Below, piece by piece: positions 50,887 to 61,303 of a stretch of 64,000 bases of DNA (positions within the stretch are counted from its first letter, which is position 1; the number at the start of each line of letters is the position of its first letter). The position numbers were made by a program, and so were the translations under genes. A model generated the notes under the pieces. That model was given only the letters and a program-made list of their open reading frames with translations, made no database searches and had not been told where the DNA came from. Source of the DNA: Amyelois transitella (Eukaryota; Arthropoda; Insecta; Lepidoptera; Pyralidae); assembly GCF_032362555.1 (NCBI RefSeq), contig NC_083511.1:2790001-2854000 (forward strand), in the 5' to 3' direction.

Positions 50887-51073
50887 TGCCGATGGTCCGG
50901 CAAGGAGATGTAGTGAAACACGTAATGGTTTTAAGTGTCTATTTTACATATATCGGTTGCTTATATACTAATAAAGGACGTGCGTTTTGCTATCTAACTT
51001 AATCTCTAAACTTTATCTTATAGTGTGCCTTATCTGGTTATGTGCTGATTGTATGTACGACGATGTCGCTACA
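50887..51073 (-). repeat. 5' LTR of gypsy element
   Basis: 187 bp; partner of 18022-18208. The outer flank TACGGCA (51074-51080) equals the flank before 18022. Confidence 0.93.
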
Positions 51074-51512
51074 TACGGCAACAAACTTTTAAAAAATAAC
51101 AGATCTTCGCAATCTTGTTCTTGTCTTTCGCTGCTTTGTGACAGTTTAATTTGTAATAATTCCAACTTTTTCTTCTCCAATTCCATAAATTCCTGTCTTA
51201 CATCTTGTGCACATTTACGTTTGGTGCTCGTATATTGTGTACTTGAAGATGCACCAGCTATGGATTGGGGAGTTGAGGACCGCTCATAATCATCATCATT
51301 ATTATTGCAGTTTTCATCAGTAGTTTCATCTAAATTGCCTTCATTTATTTCTGGGGTAATGTCATCTTTTATAAACAGCATCATTTGAAAATATGGCTAC
51401 ATTGACGTGTTTTGATCTGTTCCAGCATCACCAGAACGAGAAACTGGAATTTTCTTAAATTCTTTCATAAATTGGTCCCGAATGTTCTTCCATTTTTTCC
51501 TTAAAGCCTTTT
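51074..51512 (-). pseudogene. H3 MADF-BESS exon 2, N-terminal part, with nonsense codon
   Basis: After the acceptor TTTTACAG the frame reads KALRKKWKNIRDQFMKEFKK (end of MADF). A TAG follows SGDAGTDQNTSM where a tryptophan-type codon is likely. The frame resumes PYFQMMLFIKDD, an acidic linker and ELEKKKLELLQIKL, then EDLLFFKSLLPY, where the gypsy cuts the BESS motif; the rest is at 17870-18021. Confidence 0.8.
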
Positions 51513-51603
51513 CTGTAAAATCAGAAATATTGTTTAGTGTTGATGATTAGTGTAAATACATTTAAGTTTTACATTATAATTGTATTTTTTTATTATGTTT
51601 CAG

Positions 51604-52306
51604 ATATCTCTCCACTGGGTTGGCATTTCGATCTTTGGCATATAGCTTTCGTATGGGTGTTAGTACTGTTGCTGAGATTGTTTATGGTACCTGTGAAGCA
51701 ATTTGGAAAAAAAAAAATTGAATGTCCACATGCCACAGCCATCTGAAGACCAGCTTATGAATATTGCTTCAGATTTTAAGGAGATGTGGCACTTTCCTAA
51801 CTGCATTGGCAGTTTGGACGTATTGAAGTGGGAGGTAGAGGAAAGCAAAGCGACGGCGGTACATTTAATGCCTCGTCCCTGAACCGGTTACTCGAAAGAG
51901 GTGCATTTAATATTCCGGAACCAAGAACATTACCCAATTCTAACACTACAGCTCCATATGTTATAGTAGCCGATGAAGCTTATCCTCTTAAAGAATATAT
52001 AATGCGTCCATACCCACAAAGAACATTGAATCAAGAGAGAGAAAATTTTAATAATAGATTGTCAAGAGCGAGAAAAACCGTGGAGTGTGCATTTGGAATT
52101 TTATGCAATAAATGGCGAGTTTTGTTAAAACCTTTTGTAATTGATACAGATGGTTACGATTGTGATAATGAGTTCACAACTCCAACTCGACACCAAAGGC
52201 GACAAACTAGAACTGGAAGAAACAACAATCCATCAAATCGGGCTAAACAAGTTCGGAATCTATTCACAAAATATTTTTGGGAAAATAATCGTTTAATATA
52301 CACGTA
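51604..52306 (+). pseudogene. H3 transposase exon 2, internally deleted
   Basis: YLSTGLAFRSLAYSFRMGVS (HTH-like) follows TTTCAG. A frameshift in an A-run lies near 51710. FPNCIGSLD then breaks into VGGRGKQSDGGTF: the DGKH...VLLA segment is deleted near 51822-51835. The second D (VADEAYPL) and E (TVECAFG) regions remain, but a second deletion near 52150 removes the segment after LLKPFVIDTD. Inactive. Confidence 0.87.
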
Positions 52307-52399
52307 AGTCGCCTTTGTATAATGTATCTTTAGTAGCCTTCAGGAAATAAAAAGTTTAAAATACCTGCAAATAATAACATAAGTATTTCATTTACTCAC

Positions 52400-52541
52400 C
52401 CTCCATATCAGGAAACAATCCAGCAATTTCCTTCCATAGCTTATTGAGAACATTTCTGTTCATATGATGACTGTGTTTACTTTGCCAAATAGGAGTTCTA
52501 GCCTGAACAGCACTAATAAACTCTTCTGTATTGAACGACAT
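52400..52541 (-). pseudogene. H3 MADF exon 1
   Basis: ATG 52541 opens MSFNTEEFISAVQARTPIWQ and LNKLWKEIAGLFPDME, then donor GTGAGT. The exon itself is open; the gene is dead because of the gypsy insertion and the nonsense codon in exon 2. Confidence 0.8.
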
Positions 52542-52821
52542 GATTACGTGCTATCGTTTCTAGCGACAAGATCAAACTGGTTGAACTTACCTGACGTCGC
52601 GAGTGAATCGCGCGCGCCGCCGCCAGTTTGACATGAACACACACAAACGTCTCACGCGTCTGAAATTGCCGCGAGCGCGCCGCGCGTGCCAGTCGCTAGT
52701 TTGCTCGCTACTTAGACCGCACGTGCGTTTTGTACGTGAACACTCGGAAACACGTCATATGTTTGATATTTCGTGACCGCGCCCGCCACCGCGCCCGCGA
52801 GTCAACGTGGACAAGTACTTA

Positions 52822-52990
52822 AACTTAGAATAGAATGTTGGTGAGAGAATACATTGTTCAGATTAATATATTTACATATATGAGATTTTAATATTTAATA
52901 TATACAATTATACATATATTTATATTGGATTGCCAATTTTAAAAAGATTTATGTACAGAGTGTACTGAATTTTGATTTAAGTTCAAATTA
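52822..52990. other. AT-rich 3' sequence of non-LTR fragment
   Basis: Noncoding, directly after the right TTA of H3. Probably the 3' UTR of the retrotransposon fragment that follows. Confidence 0.4.
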
Positions 52991-52992
52991 AA

Positions 52993-53580
52993 CTACAATT
53001 CATTACGAGGTTCCTGTGCCAAGCTCAAGCCAGATGTTTTATCATTAAGGTAATCATCAGTCCTATAATAAGCCTTCTCACAAAGTACTTTCTTTACATA
53101 CTCTTTGAATTTTCGGTTGGGCATATCAAGAACAGACTCCGGCAACCTATTATAAAATCGTATACAGTTCCCCATAAATGATTTACTGACTTTGCTAAGC
53201 CTATGATACGGCATGACTAATTTATGTTTATTACGTAAATTTCTATCAGTTGTAGCACTAACTTTTTGAAAAAAAGAGGTATTTTTAATGTATAGGTATT
53301 TTTCCTAACATATTATAATGTATGTTAGGAAAAATACCTCTTTTGTCCCAGTACATTTTTGATCTTATAATGATTATAAGATCAAAAATGTACTGGGACG
53401 CTACTGTAGGTATGTTTATTTTCTTAAAGAGTTGTCTTAACGAGTCTCTTGGTCCTAAGCCGTAAATTGCGCGAACGGACCTTTTCTGAATTATAAAAAT
53501 AGTTTGTATATCAGCCGCGCTACCCCATAAAAGTAAACCATAAGATAGTTCTAAACACTTACCCACAATTTCATTAGTTT
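52993..53580 (-). pseudogene. non-LTR retrotransposon C-terminus (family A), rearranged
   Basis: Minus-strand 53566-53420 reads the end of a CR1/Jockey-type polyprotein (SYGLLLWGSAADIQTIFIIQ, VRAIYGLGPRDSLRQLFKKI, ASQYIFDLI). 53214-52993 reads HRLSKVSKSFMGNCIRFYNR and FKEYVKKVLCEKAY. The sequence between is replaced by two perfect hairpins (53294-53399). Same family as 6535-6745. Confidence 0.78.
53294..53399. repeat. two adjacent perfect inverted repeats
   Basis: Arms 53294-53312 and 53321-53339 (19 bp, 8-bp loop TTATAATG) and arms 53345-53370 and 53374-53399 (26 bp, 3-bp loop TGA) are perfect by eye. Each looks like a fold-back copy of retrotransposon coding sequence. Confidence 0.9.
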
Positions 53581-53589
53581 CCTTTTTAA

Positions 53590-56424
53590 CCCTTAAACAG
53601 GCCCCGATAAACCGCTACTGTATATTAAGTGTTATATATGGATTTAGGCTTCAAATAACGCCCTTTCCGATTCCTTATCAACAAGTTACTGAAAAAACAC
53701 TGAAATAGCTAAAAAAATGACGTAGGAAAACATAATCCCATTGCCTGGGTAGAGACAACTCTAATCTAGGTATATCTATATGTAAATAGTGAAGGCTAGT
53801 CTGTTCATAGATTATTTATTTTATATATTTAAGTATTTTATCTTACTTATTTACTCTTGTTTTGTAAAGAGTTTGAAATGAAACAACAACTTTATTACTT
53901 TGTACTATAATCATCAATCAAATCAAATGTAATTATTATATTTTTTTATGTATAAATGAAATATATTTATGCCCCAGAACCAGAAGAAGCTAGGAACGCT
54001 TTCATACATGGATCAACGCATAATGTAACTTTACAAACACACATGTAATTGGTACGCTTTTCTTGTTTTCGTGTACTGCAGAATCGGCAACGTTTGAAAG
54101 TCGACAATTTCAAAAAATGTCCTTGCGGGCTCAGTCTTATCTCGTCAGGCACACCAAAAACTCCGCCTTTTTTGTTTTTGAATATAACTTAATCTTGTTT
54201 TTTTAGTGTCAAATGTTGAGACTTCAAACTTCTAGCCAATCGCAATCTAAAATCCCTGTGAATGTTTTGGCGGGTTTCATTTATGTGTTTATACAAAATA
54301 TACGAATTAATCACAGCACTCTCAAAAAGGAACCAGAACAACCTAAACCAGGATTTATTAGATCTGCGACCTATGGAATACGAACTTCGGAAGTGATCAA
54401 AATGATCTACTCCACCCATATGTCTCGTATATTCTGCTATCGCAGATGGGCACAGCATGTTCTTTTTTTGCTCATTCTTTTGGATTCTTTGTATTGTTTC
54501 AGTTCTTTTAGGGCCAATAGCAGTAGTAATTACATAAACATCTTTTGTGTCTTTCCATTTTATTACAGCTGAAGGAGGGCAAACACGGAAGTAAACTCTT
54601 CAGGAGTTCGAGCTTTTTGAATAGCTAAATCCTTATTTTCGTTGCATCCGAACAGTTGCAATCGCGAAAATTCCTCTGTTATGAAGGCATTCCATAAGAG
54701 CTACAGAAGTAAAATAGTTATCAAAGGTCAATAGTGTATTCCTTGGTCATTTTATTTACAACTCTGTAACCCAGCCCTTCTTCGTTGGATTTATTATCTT
54801 TGCCTACGTATATGTCGCACAGATAGAGATATCCACTTTCAGTCACAACGGCACCATGCTTTAAACCTTCTTTTTATGGGCTTCATTGGCATGTATTGCT
54901 TTTTACTATCACGCCCCTTAAATTTTATCATACTCTCGGCTATTGACTGAGTTTGTGAATTGGTGGCATTGTCTTGAAAAGTCCTGTTTAGTATAGTAAG
55001 CATAGGTCTTATTTTTTGTAATTTATCGTGGTCACTGTGGTCACGGGGTAAATGGGTTGTAATACCACATGCGTGTATGTTCTCCAGAAGTTTTTTGAAT
55101 CTTTTGCAAGTCATGGTACCACTTATTTGTATATTGTTGTACAATGGATCTGAACTCCAATATAATTCAATGTCTGGCAAAGGGTTTAGGCCCATTAGAA
55201 TCGCGATAGCAAGAAACGCTATGACTTCATTTACGTCAGTATCTTTCCAAAACTTGCTACGTCTTGCATATTTATTAGTACATAATACAATCATTTCAAA
55301 AAGTTAATCTGGAAAAATATTATTGAAATACTGTATTGGAGTGCTCCTATGATTGTGTTCTTTTGTTGGGTGCAAACCTTCACTGAATTTAGGTTCTACC
55401 CAATTTTCAACTTCAGTTGTCTATATTCTGTTTCGGGACTGTAGCTGAGAATATGTCGGAAATACAGTAATATCATGTTCTACAGCATCAGCATGAGCAG
55501 GCATAGGAAGCAGAACCTCCTCATCGCCAGTAGAACTACCGACTTGAGAGGGAACAGGTAAAGACGGCAGCATCTCATTAGCAGCGGAACCACCGGCTTG
55601 AGGGGAAACAGGTAAAGATGGCAGCATCTCATTGGCAGTGGAGCCTCCGGCTTGAGGGGGAACAGGTAAATGTGGCAGCATCTCATTGGCAGCGGAACCA
55701 CCGGCTTGAGGGGGAACAGGTAAAGGCGGCAGCATTTCATTGGCAGCAGTACCATAGGCTGTGAGGGTTCAGGTAAAGATGGCAGTATCTCATTGGCAGC
55801 AGAATCACAGGCTTGAGAAGGAACATATAAGGGCAGTAGCATGTCCTGATCGGCAGCAGACCCATGGGCTAGTATCTCTTCATTGGAATCTTCTAATATT
55901 TGTAACAACTGGTTGGTTGATAGATCTTGTATTTGATCCAACAACGTATCCATTGATTTAGAAACATAGTCTAAAGCTGCACACTCTTCATTCTCTTTAT
56001 CTTCTTCTTCTGATAAAGAGACCCATTCTTCCAGAATAACTTCTATTTGTTTATCTTTGAGCGGCCTCTATATAAAAAAAACAGTAACAAATGCTAATTA
56101 TTAAAAGATATTTGAAAAAGTAAAAAAAAATATCCTACTGCAAATCTCAACTTCAGTTACATTTATGTAAAATAATCATAACCATGCGTATTTTCTAATT
56201 AAATTTTGCTTATGTTAAAACACACGAACATAGGAGGGTAAATAAGCTAGTATACAAAAAAATAAGGTAATTTGAACAGGCAAAGGAAATATAGTTCCCA
56301 CAAATAGTTCAACTCAACAGGTTATGGTCATATCTTCCCCACATATTATTTTACCCTTTTTTATTCTTTTTTATTCTATTCTATCAAAAAAATTCCACGA
56401 CTTACCTTTCTTGGTTTCGCCATA
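53590..56424 (-). pseudogene. piggyBac transposase relic with repeat-bearing N-terminus
   Basis: TTAA then CCCTTAAACAGG at 53586-53601 matches a piggyBac terminus. On the minus strand: exon 1 MAKPRK at 56424 with donor GTAAGT; RPLKDKQIEVILEEWVSLSE near 56070; a minisatellite region; then the core (FWKDTDVNEVIAFLAIAILM, ESMIKFKGRDSKKQYMPMKP); VTESGYLYLCDIYVGKDN; TFDNYFTSVALMECLHN; YTRHMGGVDHFDHFRSSY; and a Cys-rich end (KRCRFCSTRKQEKRTNYMC, VTLCVDPC). Frameshifts and stops occur near 55290-55420, 54845, 54740, 54590 and 54180. The right TTAA end was not found. Inactive. Confidence 0.85.
55500..55830 (-). repeat. about 60-bp coding minisatellite in piggyBac N-terminus
   Basis: Five to six units containing GGCAGCATCTCATTGGCAGC. 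In two frames they code LPVPPQAGGSAANEML-like or LYLFPLKPVVPLPMRCC-like repeats; the first is the likely original frame. Confidence 0.85.
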
Positions 56425-56429
56425 ATCGA

Positions 56430-57065
56430 AAAAAGTATTGCACAGTTACTGAAAATCACCTCTCCAACGGTAGTCAAAAATTCAACTGGCTGCAGTGTTG
56501 CCAACGACGTATCAAGCTCCCCACTAGAATCGACCTCTAAAACCACTAGAAATCCACTTAAAAAAAACGCACCATCAAAAAAAAAATACTAAATTTTCCA
56601 CTATTTAACTTTATTTATAGTATATGGTAGAATAGTAAAATCTATGTATGTACACATTAGTATAAGTGTGTGTATTGACCTATGGTGGGAGACATGAAGC
56701 TGAGCAGCCTAAACTCACTTTTTGTAACTACACTTCTCTCTGGAATCTAAAACTAATCAGAGAAACTCAGCAAAATATAAAACCTTAAAAGTCAAATAAG
56801 CAGCATTTATTATTATTTGAATTCAAAAGGAATCCTGTGTGTGACAATAGAATCCACATTACGTCCACTAGGAGGCATCGTAATCATCTAGTAACCTCAG
56901 GTATACATAACATTTCTGCCAGATTTGTGGTCATAACGAAAGAAAACATTATTTTTATGATAGATTTTATTAAAGAAATAACATTAAAATTACACATTAA
57001 GTAACAAAATACTTAATAATACTTATCTATTTTTTTAAAGACGTCAATGAAATTTTAAAAAATAA
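56430..57065. other. unannotated AT-rich interval
   Basis: No coding or terminal repeats recognised; may include the lost right end of the piggyBac. Confidence 0.4.
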
Positions 57066-57066
57066 A

Positions 57067-57420
57067 AATTATTGTAATACGTCATCTTCAGATGAGTCGT
57101 TTTCGTTCGTGTCATCATCGTTAATCTCCGATTGATATGACTCTCTGGTACCAATTAATTTTACAATGGTGTTAGGGATTTCATAGTCGTTGCAGCATTT
57201 CCCTTTAGTTCATTTCTACTAAGGGGTTGTCCATTAATCATGTGATCTTTTTTTACCCTTTTTTTAACCCCCCCTCCCCCATTGGTGATACGTAGTGAGG
57301 TTTAAGACCACCCCCCCTCCCCCTTCTCAACATCACGTGTATTTTAGTACCTACAAAAATCTTAAAATTTTCTGAATATTATCTTAATTTAAATACAGGT
57401 ACAAACTATAATCTTATTTT
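57067..57420. other. fragment of an unknown ORF and a transposon-like terminus
   Basis: The minus strand at 57235-57067 reads CCNDYEIPNTIVKLIGTRES followed by an acidic end (NDDDTNENDSSEDDVLQ) and a stop; source unknown. Next to it, 57224-57340 begins GGGGTTGTCCATTAATCATG and contains C-rich runs, resembling the end of a DNA transposon or MITE, but I could not find its partner. Confidence 0.3.
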
Positions 57421-57540
57421 ATTCTGAAATTAAGGACCATAATAAAAATGTCTACACCAGGTTGCAAGTTTTTTTTTTATTGCCATAACAATAATAGAAA
57501 TGAAGAGTGTAATCATTGGAAAAACATGTTATGAGTATGT

Positions 57541-60500
57541 TTAATGTATATTGTCCTCGGACCATGGATTAGCAAGACATTCTTCAACACTAACAACTGG
57601 ATAAGCATCTTGCAGGTCAGTTGTTGGTACTGTGCTTTGTTGAAAATCAACATCGGTTTCATCAAGCCACTCGGTGTCATCATTTTCGCGCACAACGCAC
57701 AGAATTTCTTTCGATCTGCCGATTGATCGTCGCGTGAGGATGCGTGAAGGACGAACATTGTGCATCTCTACGCTATTACTGCTGCTCGGATTAGGTTGCT
57801 TGTGACATGAATTTACATGTTCCTTAACTTTCTTCTTTGTACAGAAGTACAATCCACACCACTGGCACGTCCTTTCCAAAAGTTGCCGACGATCCTTTTG
57901 CAGACTAGGGCAATACAGGTCATACGGCAATTTGTTAAAGCCATCATGCGTTGGGGTGATTCCAAGAGACCGACGCAGAAGAAATGTAGCAAACGTCTTG
58001 CCATCATGCTCTTGAGGCTTCGGAATATATAGACCACTAGACGACTGCAAAATTGGGTAAGGAGGAATAACGAAGCGTTCAGGAAGAATAGATCGAAGAG
58101 AACTCCGCAAATCTCCACAGCAAGCGCGGTCATCACACTTTACCACCTGGTAATGATATTAAGATATCTTAATCATATTAGATAAGAAAAGTAAATGATA
58201 AAATAATAATAAATGAGATTTTACTAATGTACCTGAAGCAAATACTGGCTCTCTCGCACATGCTCGCTGTACCACTGCAGAGAAGGCAAGTCTGGAACAA
58301 AGCTTTCAGCAGTGTCATCGGGCTTAAGGTACTCTGCTACGACGTCATGGCCGTCGATAACCATATTATTCCATACTTCTGCGAGAACTTCTCCAGCCTT
58401 CTGAAAGTTCATTTTTTCGAGATCATGATCCTTTGTTCTCCCTTGTTCATCCAAATGAGTTCCATAAGAATCATGCGGAAGTATGAGTCCAGATAATTCC
58501 CGGCTTAAAGGCGCCATTCTTCTCTCAACACGGTTGAATGCGCTTCTGCCGGGTGCATTCGTAAAAATGAATATTGCATCTAAATCATGCTTGACAAAGT
58601 GGTGTATGGCATGGGAAATAACCTTTGGATATCTCGGGTTTTCATCGGGTCCTCCATCAGATGAAATCAGAACAACTGGTTTCAGGCGTCCTTCTTCATC
58701 CCGCATAATTTCCTTGAAATTGTTGAGTGTAGCAAGCTTATTGAAGTCCACAGCATGAGTGGAAGCTGTCGAAGAGGAATGTTTGCCACTTCTAATCGCC
58801 ACGTATGTTGGCCCTGAATAAGTAATTGCTTCAGCACGGCCCATGTCATTTCCTTTTATGATGCACCCAGCATATACACTAGGGATCAATTTGTGCCTTG
58901 TAGCAATCACCCAATCATGATCAGGCAATGAGACACGATATTCGACATGCATCAGGAGAGGAGCTTGTTTATTTGCCGCTGTCAAACCTATAGGTACCCG
59001 GGCTTTATCGTCTTGAGACAAAAAAAACACTTTTTTTGGCCCGAGAATAGATGCCAGCGTTTCCAAGGATCTTATTGTGGCGACACAAAAATGTTGATCG
59101 ACATGAGCCTTGTGGTGATCTGCCTCAGGGCGACTCAATTTGACAGGCACAGTGACTACATGCCTTTTACCCTCCAAGGTGGTATAATTTCTAGGGAGCA
59201 ATCGAAGATACGTGCCACTCTTCGAAATTTGAAATCCGTGCTCCTTTAGCTTTTCATGGAGGTCAGTAAGTGTTCGGCAACTGCGAACAATTTCTGAGCG
59301 ACGCCGTTCCTCCGCAGAAGCACCAAACATAGCCAAATCGACTATAGTTTTTAGCAATTGCGGTTGTTGCTCTTCTAGGCGTGGGCGACCTGGGGCAGAA
59401 CGCGCCTTAAGAAGATCAGCTACAATCGGACTCTGATTGCAAGCAAGTTTAATCTTTGATTTTATTGATAATCTATGTGACTGGGAGTGACGCATATGTT
59501 GTTCCTTCTTCCGTAGTTCTTTTGTGCATTTATCAATTTCTCGGCGCAGTTTCGTCACATCACGTGTCTCATTTTCGCCCAGAAAATCCCTACGACGAAC
59601 AGCTAAGTCCAATTCCATTTGAAGAAGAGAAATCTGATTCTTCAACTTATCCTGTGCAGGAGTAGCACGTACAGGCTGCAGTATAGAGCTGCTTGTACTT
59701 GGTGTATCGGGTGAATTCTCGTTGCTACAATCCAAATCTTCACCTTTACGTTTCCGAGCACCTGGAATGACCGACATTTAAACAACAAGAAAACATTGAA
59801 ATTCTTAATTAGAATTATAATAATACTAGCTTTTCGCCCGCGACTTCGTTCGCGTAGACTTCAGGTTATATCACGCTTGGAAAAATTTCGCGCATTAAAA
59901 TTTTGACGTCGAAAGCGTACCAGACAGACAGACTTTCGCATTTATAAGATTAGTAGGAATAAATAATTGGCTGCTTAAATAATTACTGATATTGCGAATT
60001 TGGTATGTTTATTACCTGTTGAGGTGCTTTTAGTAGTGACATTACCTTCGTCAGTAATTTCGGTACCGATCGGTAAGACGCATATCGCAGGCGTAGGAAG
60101 TTTTACAGGTAGATTTGGCTCATTGGATGTCATTGGCAAAACAGAATTATTTTCGCTGGCATTCTGAAAATTAATAATTTAATTAATATCGTGAAAGTAA
60201 AGATAATATCGTGCAAACAAATTAACCATGTCCAGTAATGTTATTTTTTCTTTTATTAAAATAAGAGTTCGAAACGGCACACAAACCATGCACAATCCTC
60301 GCATTTTCACTAGAATAATGTGTATATAATTATATGTAGGTATGATCCATAAATAGTTGTAAGTTTTCACAAAGCGACAAGATATTAGTATATAAACAGG
60401 CGCAAAATGTGTAACAATAGTAACATAACCTTCACCTTATAACCACCACCGCGACTTACGGTTTATTTTGTTTTTTTACGTTAGATAAACCCATGCCTCA

Positions 60501-61303
60501 TAGACATGGTTCTCAGCTCAATACACCTACTTCTTTAGAGTTCAGCGATCGGTGATATGTAGGCATATGGGCCACGTGATGTTTATTCAGCATTTTTTAT
60601 GGAATGACATTCCTGTGCGCCAATGACTAGCTAAAACTATTAAAAATCTAGAAATTTTTTGAATAACTTTTTTATAATGTAAAAATAAAAAAAAATCTTT
60701 TGGATTTAAGTAATACTTAAAGTACGCTATACATATTTTATCTATATTTTTTCCTTAAATTACCTATCTAAAATGTTGGAAGACTTAACAATAACATTTA
60801 TATTACAAATCCATACTAATATTATGAATGTGAAAGTCTGTCTGTCTGTCCGTTCTTCACGGCTAAACCGCTGGACCGATTTTTATGAAATTTGGTATGG
60901 AAATAGTTTGATACCCGGGGTCAAACATAGGCTACTTTTTTTTTCAAAAATGAAAGTTACTATGAAAAAAGTCGCGGGTGAAGCCGCGGGGCAACAGCTA
61001 GTAAACTATAGATGAAGTCGTATTTATTAGGACAACGCCCTTAAACAGACAAATACTAGTTTAATAGCTTACCTTTTTAGAATTAGAGCAATAATAGAGA
61101 ATATTGGAAGACTTCTTTGCTTGGTGCTTTCGGCGGTAATCTGCTAGAAGATCATTCGCCCACTTCACAAATTCTTGTTTTGTAGAATATTTTTGTTTTG
61201 CATTAGCCCACATCTCATTAAATTCTTTCTGAGCAATACTAGGTTTTTTTCCTTTCTTATACTCGGCGAAAAGGTCTTTATACAGATCACCTACTTTAAA
61301 CAT
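57541..61303 (-). CDS. four-exon unclassified DDE transposase-like protein
   Basis: Exons 61303-61073, 60163-60016, 59761-58233 and 58146-57541. Donors are GTAAGC, GTAATA and GTACAT; acceptors end CAG. All joins are in frame, giving about 837 residues. N-terminus: MFKVGDLYKDLFAEYKKGKK (helical). Exon 3: coiled-coil stretch, HTH-like AEERRRSEIVRSCRTLTDLH, then candidate catalytic D377 (FLSQDDKARVP), D495 (VLISSDGGPDENPRY) and E539 (SAFNRVERRMAPLS). Exon 4: a zinc finger (CQWCGLYFCTKKKVKEHVNSCH). The DGGPDENPR...APGRSAFNRVERRMAPLS signature recalls a dispersed, multi-copy eukaryotic protein family, probably a DNA transposon (Sola-type is one possibility). No terminal repeats identified, so a host gene cannot be excluded. 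Confidence 0.75.
59826..59958 (-). mobile_element. short non-autonomous Helitron in intron 2
   Basis: Minus strand TCCTACTAATCTTATAAATG, then AAAGTCTGTCTGTCTGG, ending with hairpin GCGAACGAAGTCGCGGGCG and CTAG at 59826-59829. About 133 bp, inside the intron between exons 2 and 3 of the gene at 57541-61303. Confidence 0.75.
60170..60805. other. intron sequence without recognised features
   Basis: Part of intron 1 of the gene at 57541-61303. AT-rich. No exon or transposon recognised. Confidence 0.5.
60810..61001 (+). mobile_element. short non-autonomous Helitron in intron 1
   Basis: Starts TCCATACTAATATTATGAAT after A and ends GTCGCGGGTGAAGCCGCGG hairpin, then CAACAGCTAG before T. 192 bp, complete, in intron 1 of the four-exon gene. 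Confidence 0.85.

Larger units (their letters stand above)
18022..51073 (-). mobile_element. deleted Ty3/gypsy LTR retrotransposon, host to further insertions
   Basis: LTRs of 187 bp at 18022-18208 (3') and 50887-51073 (5') differ at one position by eye. On the minus strand they run TGTAGCGAC to CCATCGGCA. The polypurine tract AAGGGGGGAGTATA precedes the 3' LTR. TGGTGACCCCGAC next to the 5' LTR is a plausible primer-binding site. Flanks share TACGGCA. Order on the minus strand: gag remnant, short spacer, RNase H, integrase, small membrane ORF. Protease, reverse transcriptase and the gag N-terminus are missing. Without the nested H4, H7 and H8 it is about 3.4 kb, so it was already non-autonomous. 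Confidence 0.9.
16260..52818 (+). mobile_element. Harbinger H3, split by nested insertions to 36.6 kb
   Basis: The left end GTGCTTGTTCACG at 16260 matches the reverse complement of GTGGACAAGTAC ending at 52818. TTA duplications lie at 16257-16259 and 52819-52821. Transposase exon 1 lies at 16368-17726 (interrupted), exon 2 at 51604-52306. The MADF gene is at 52541-52400 and 51512 to 17870. The two halves are joined by a gypsy element inserted in the BESS motif. With inserts removed the element is about 2.4-2.5 kb and has lost function. It is the oldest host in the nest. Confidence 0.88.

Noticed and set aside
59762-59777. ATG 59777 as start of the unclassified DDE gene
   Set aside because: It lies just upstream of an acceptor (CATTCCAG|GTGC). 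The frame continues from exon 2 (60163-60016) with a matching phase.
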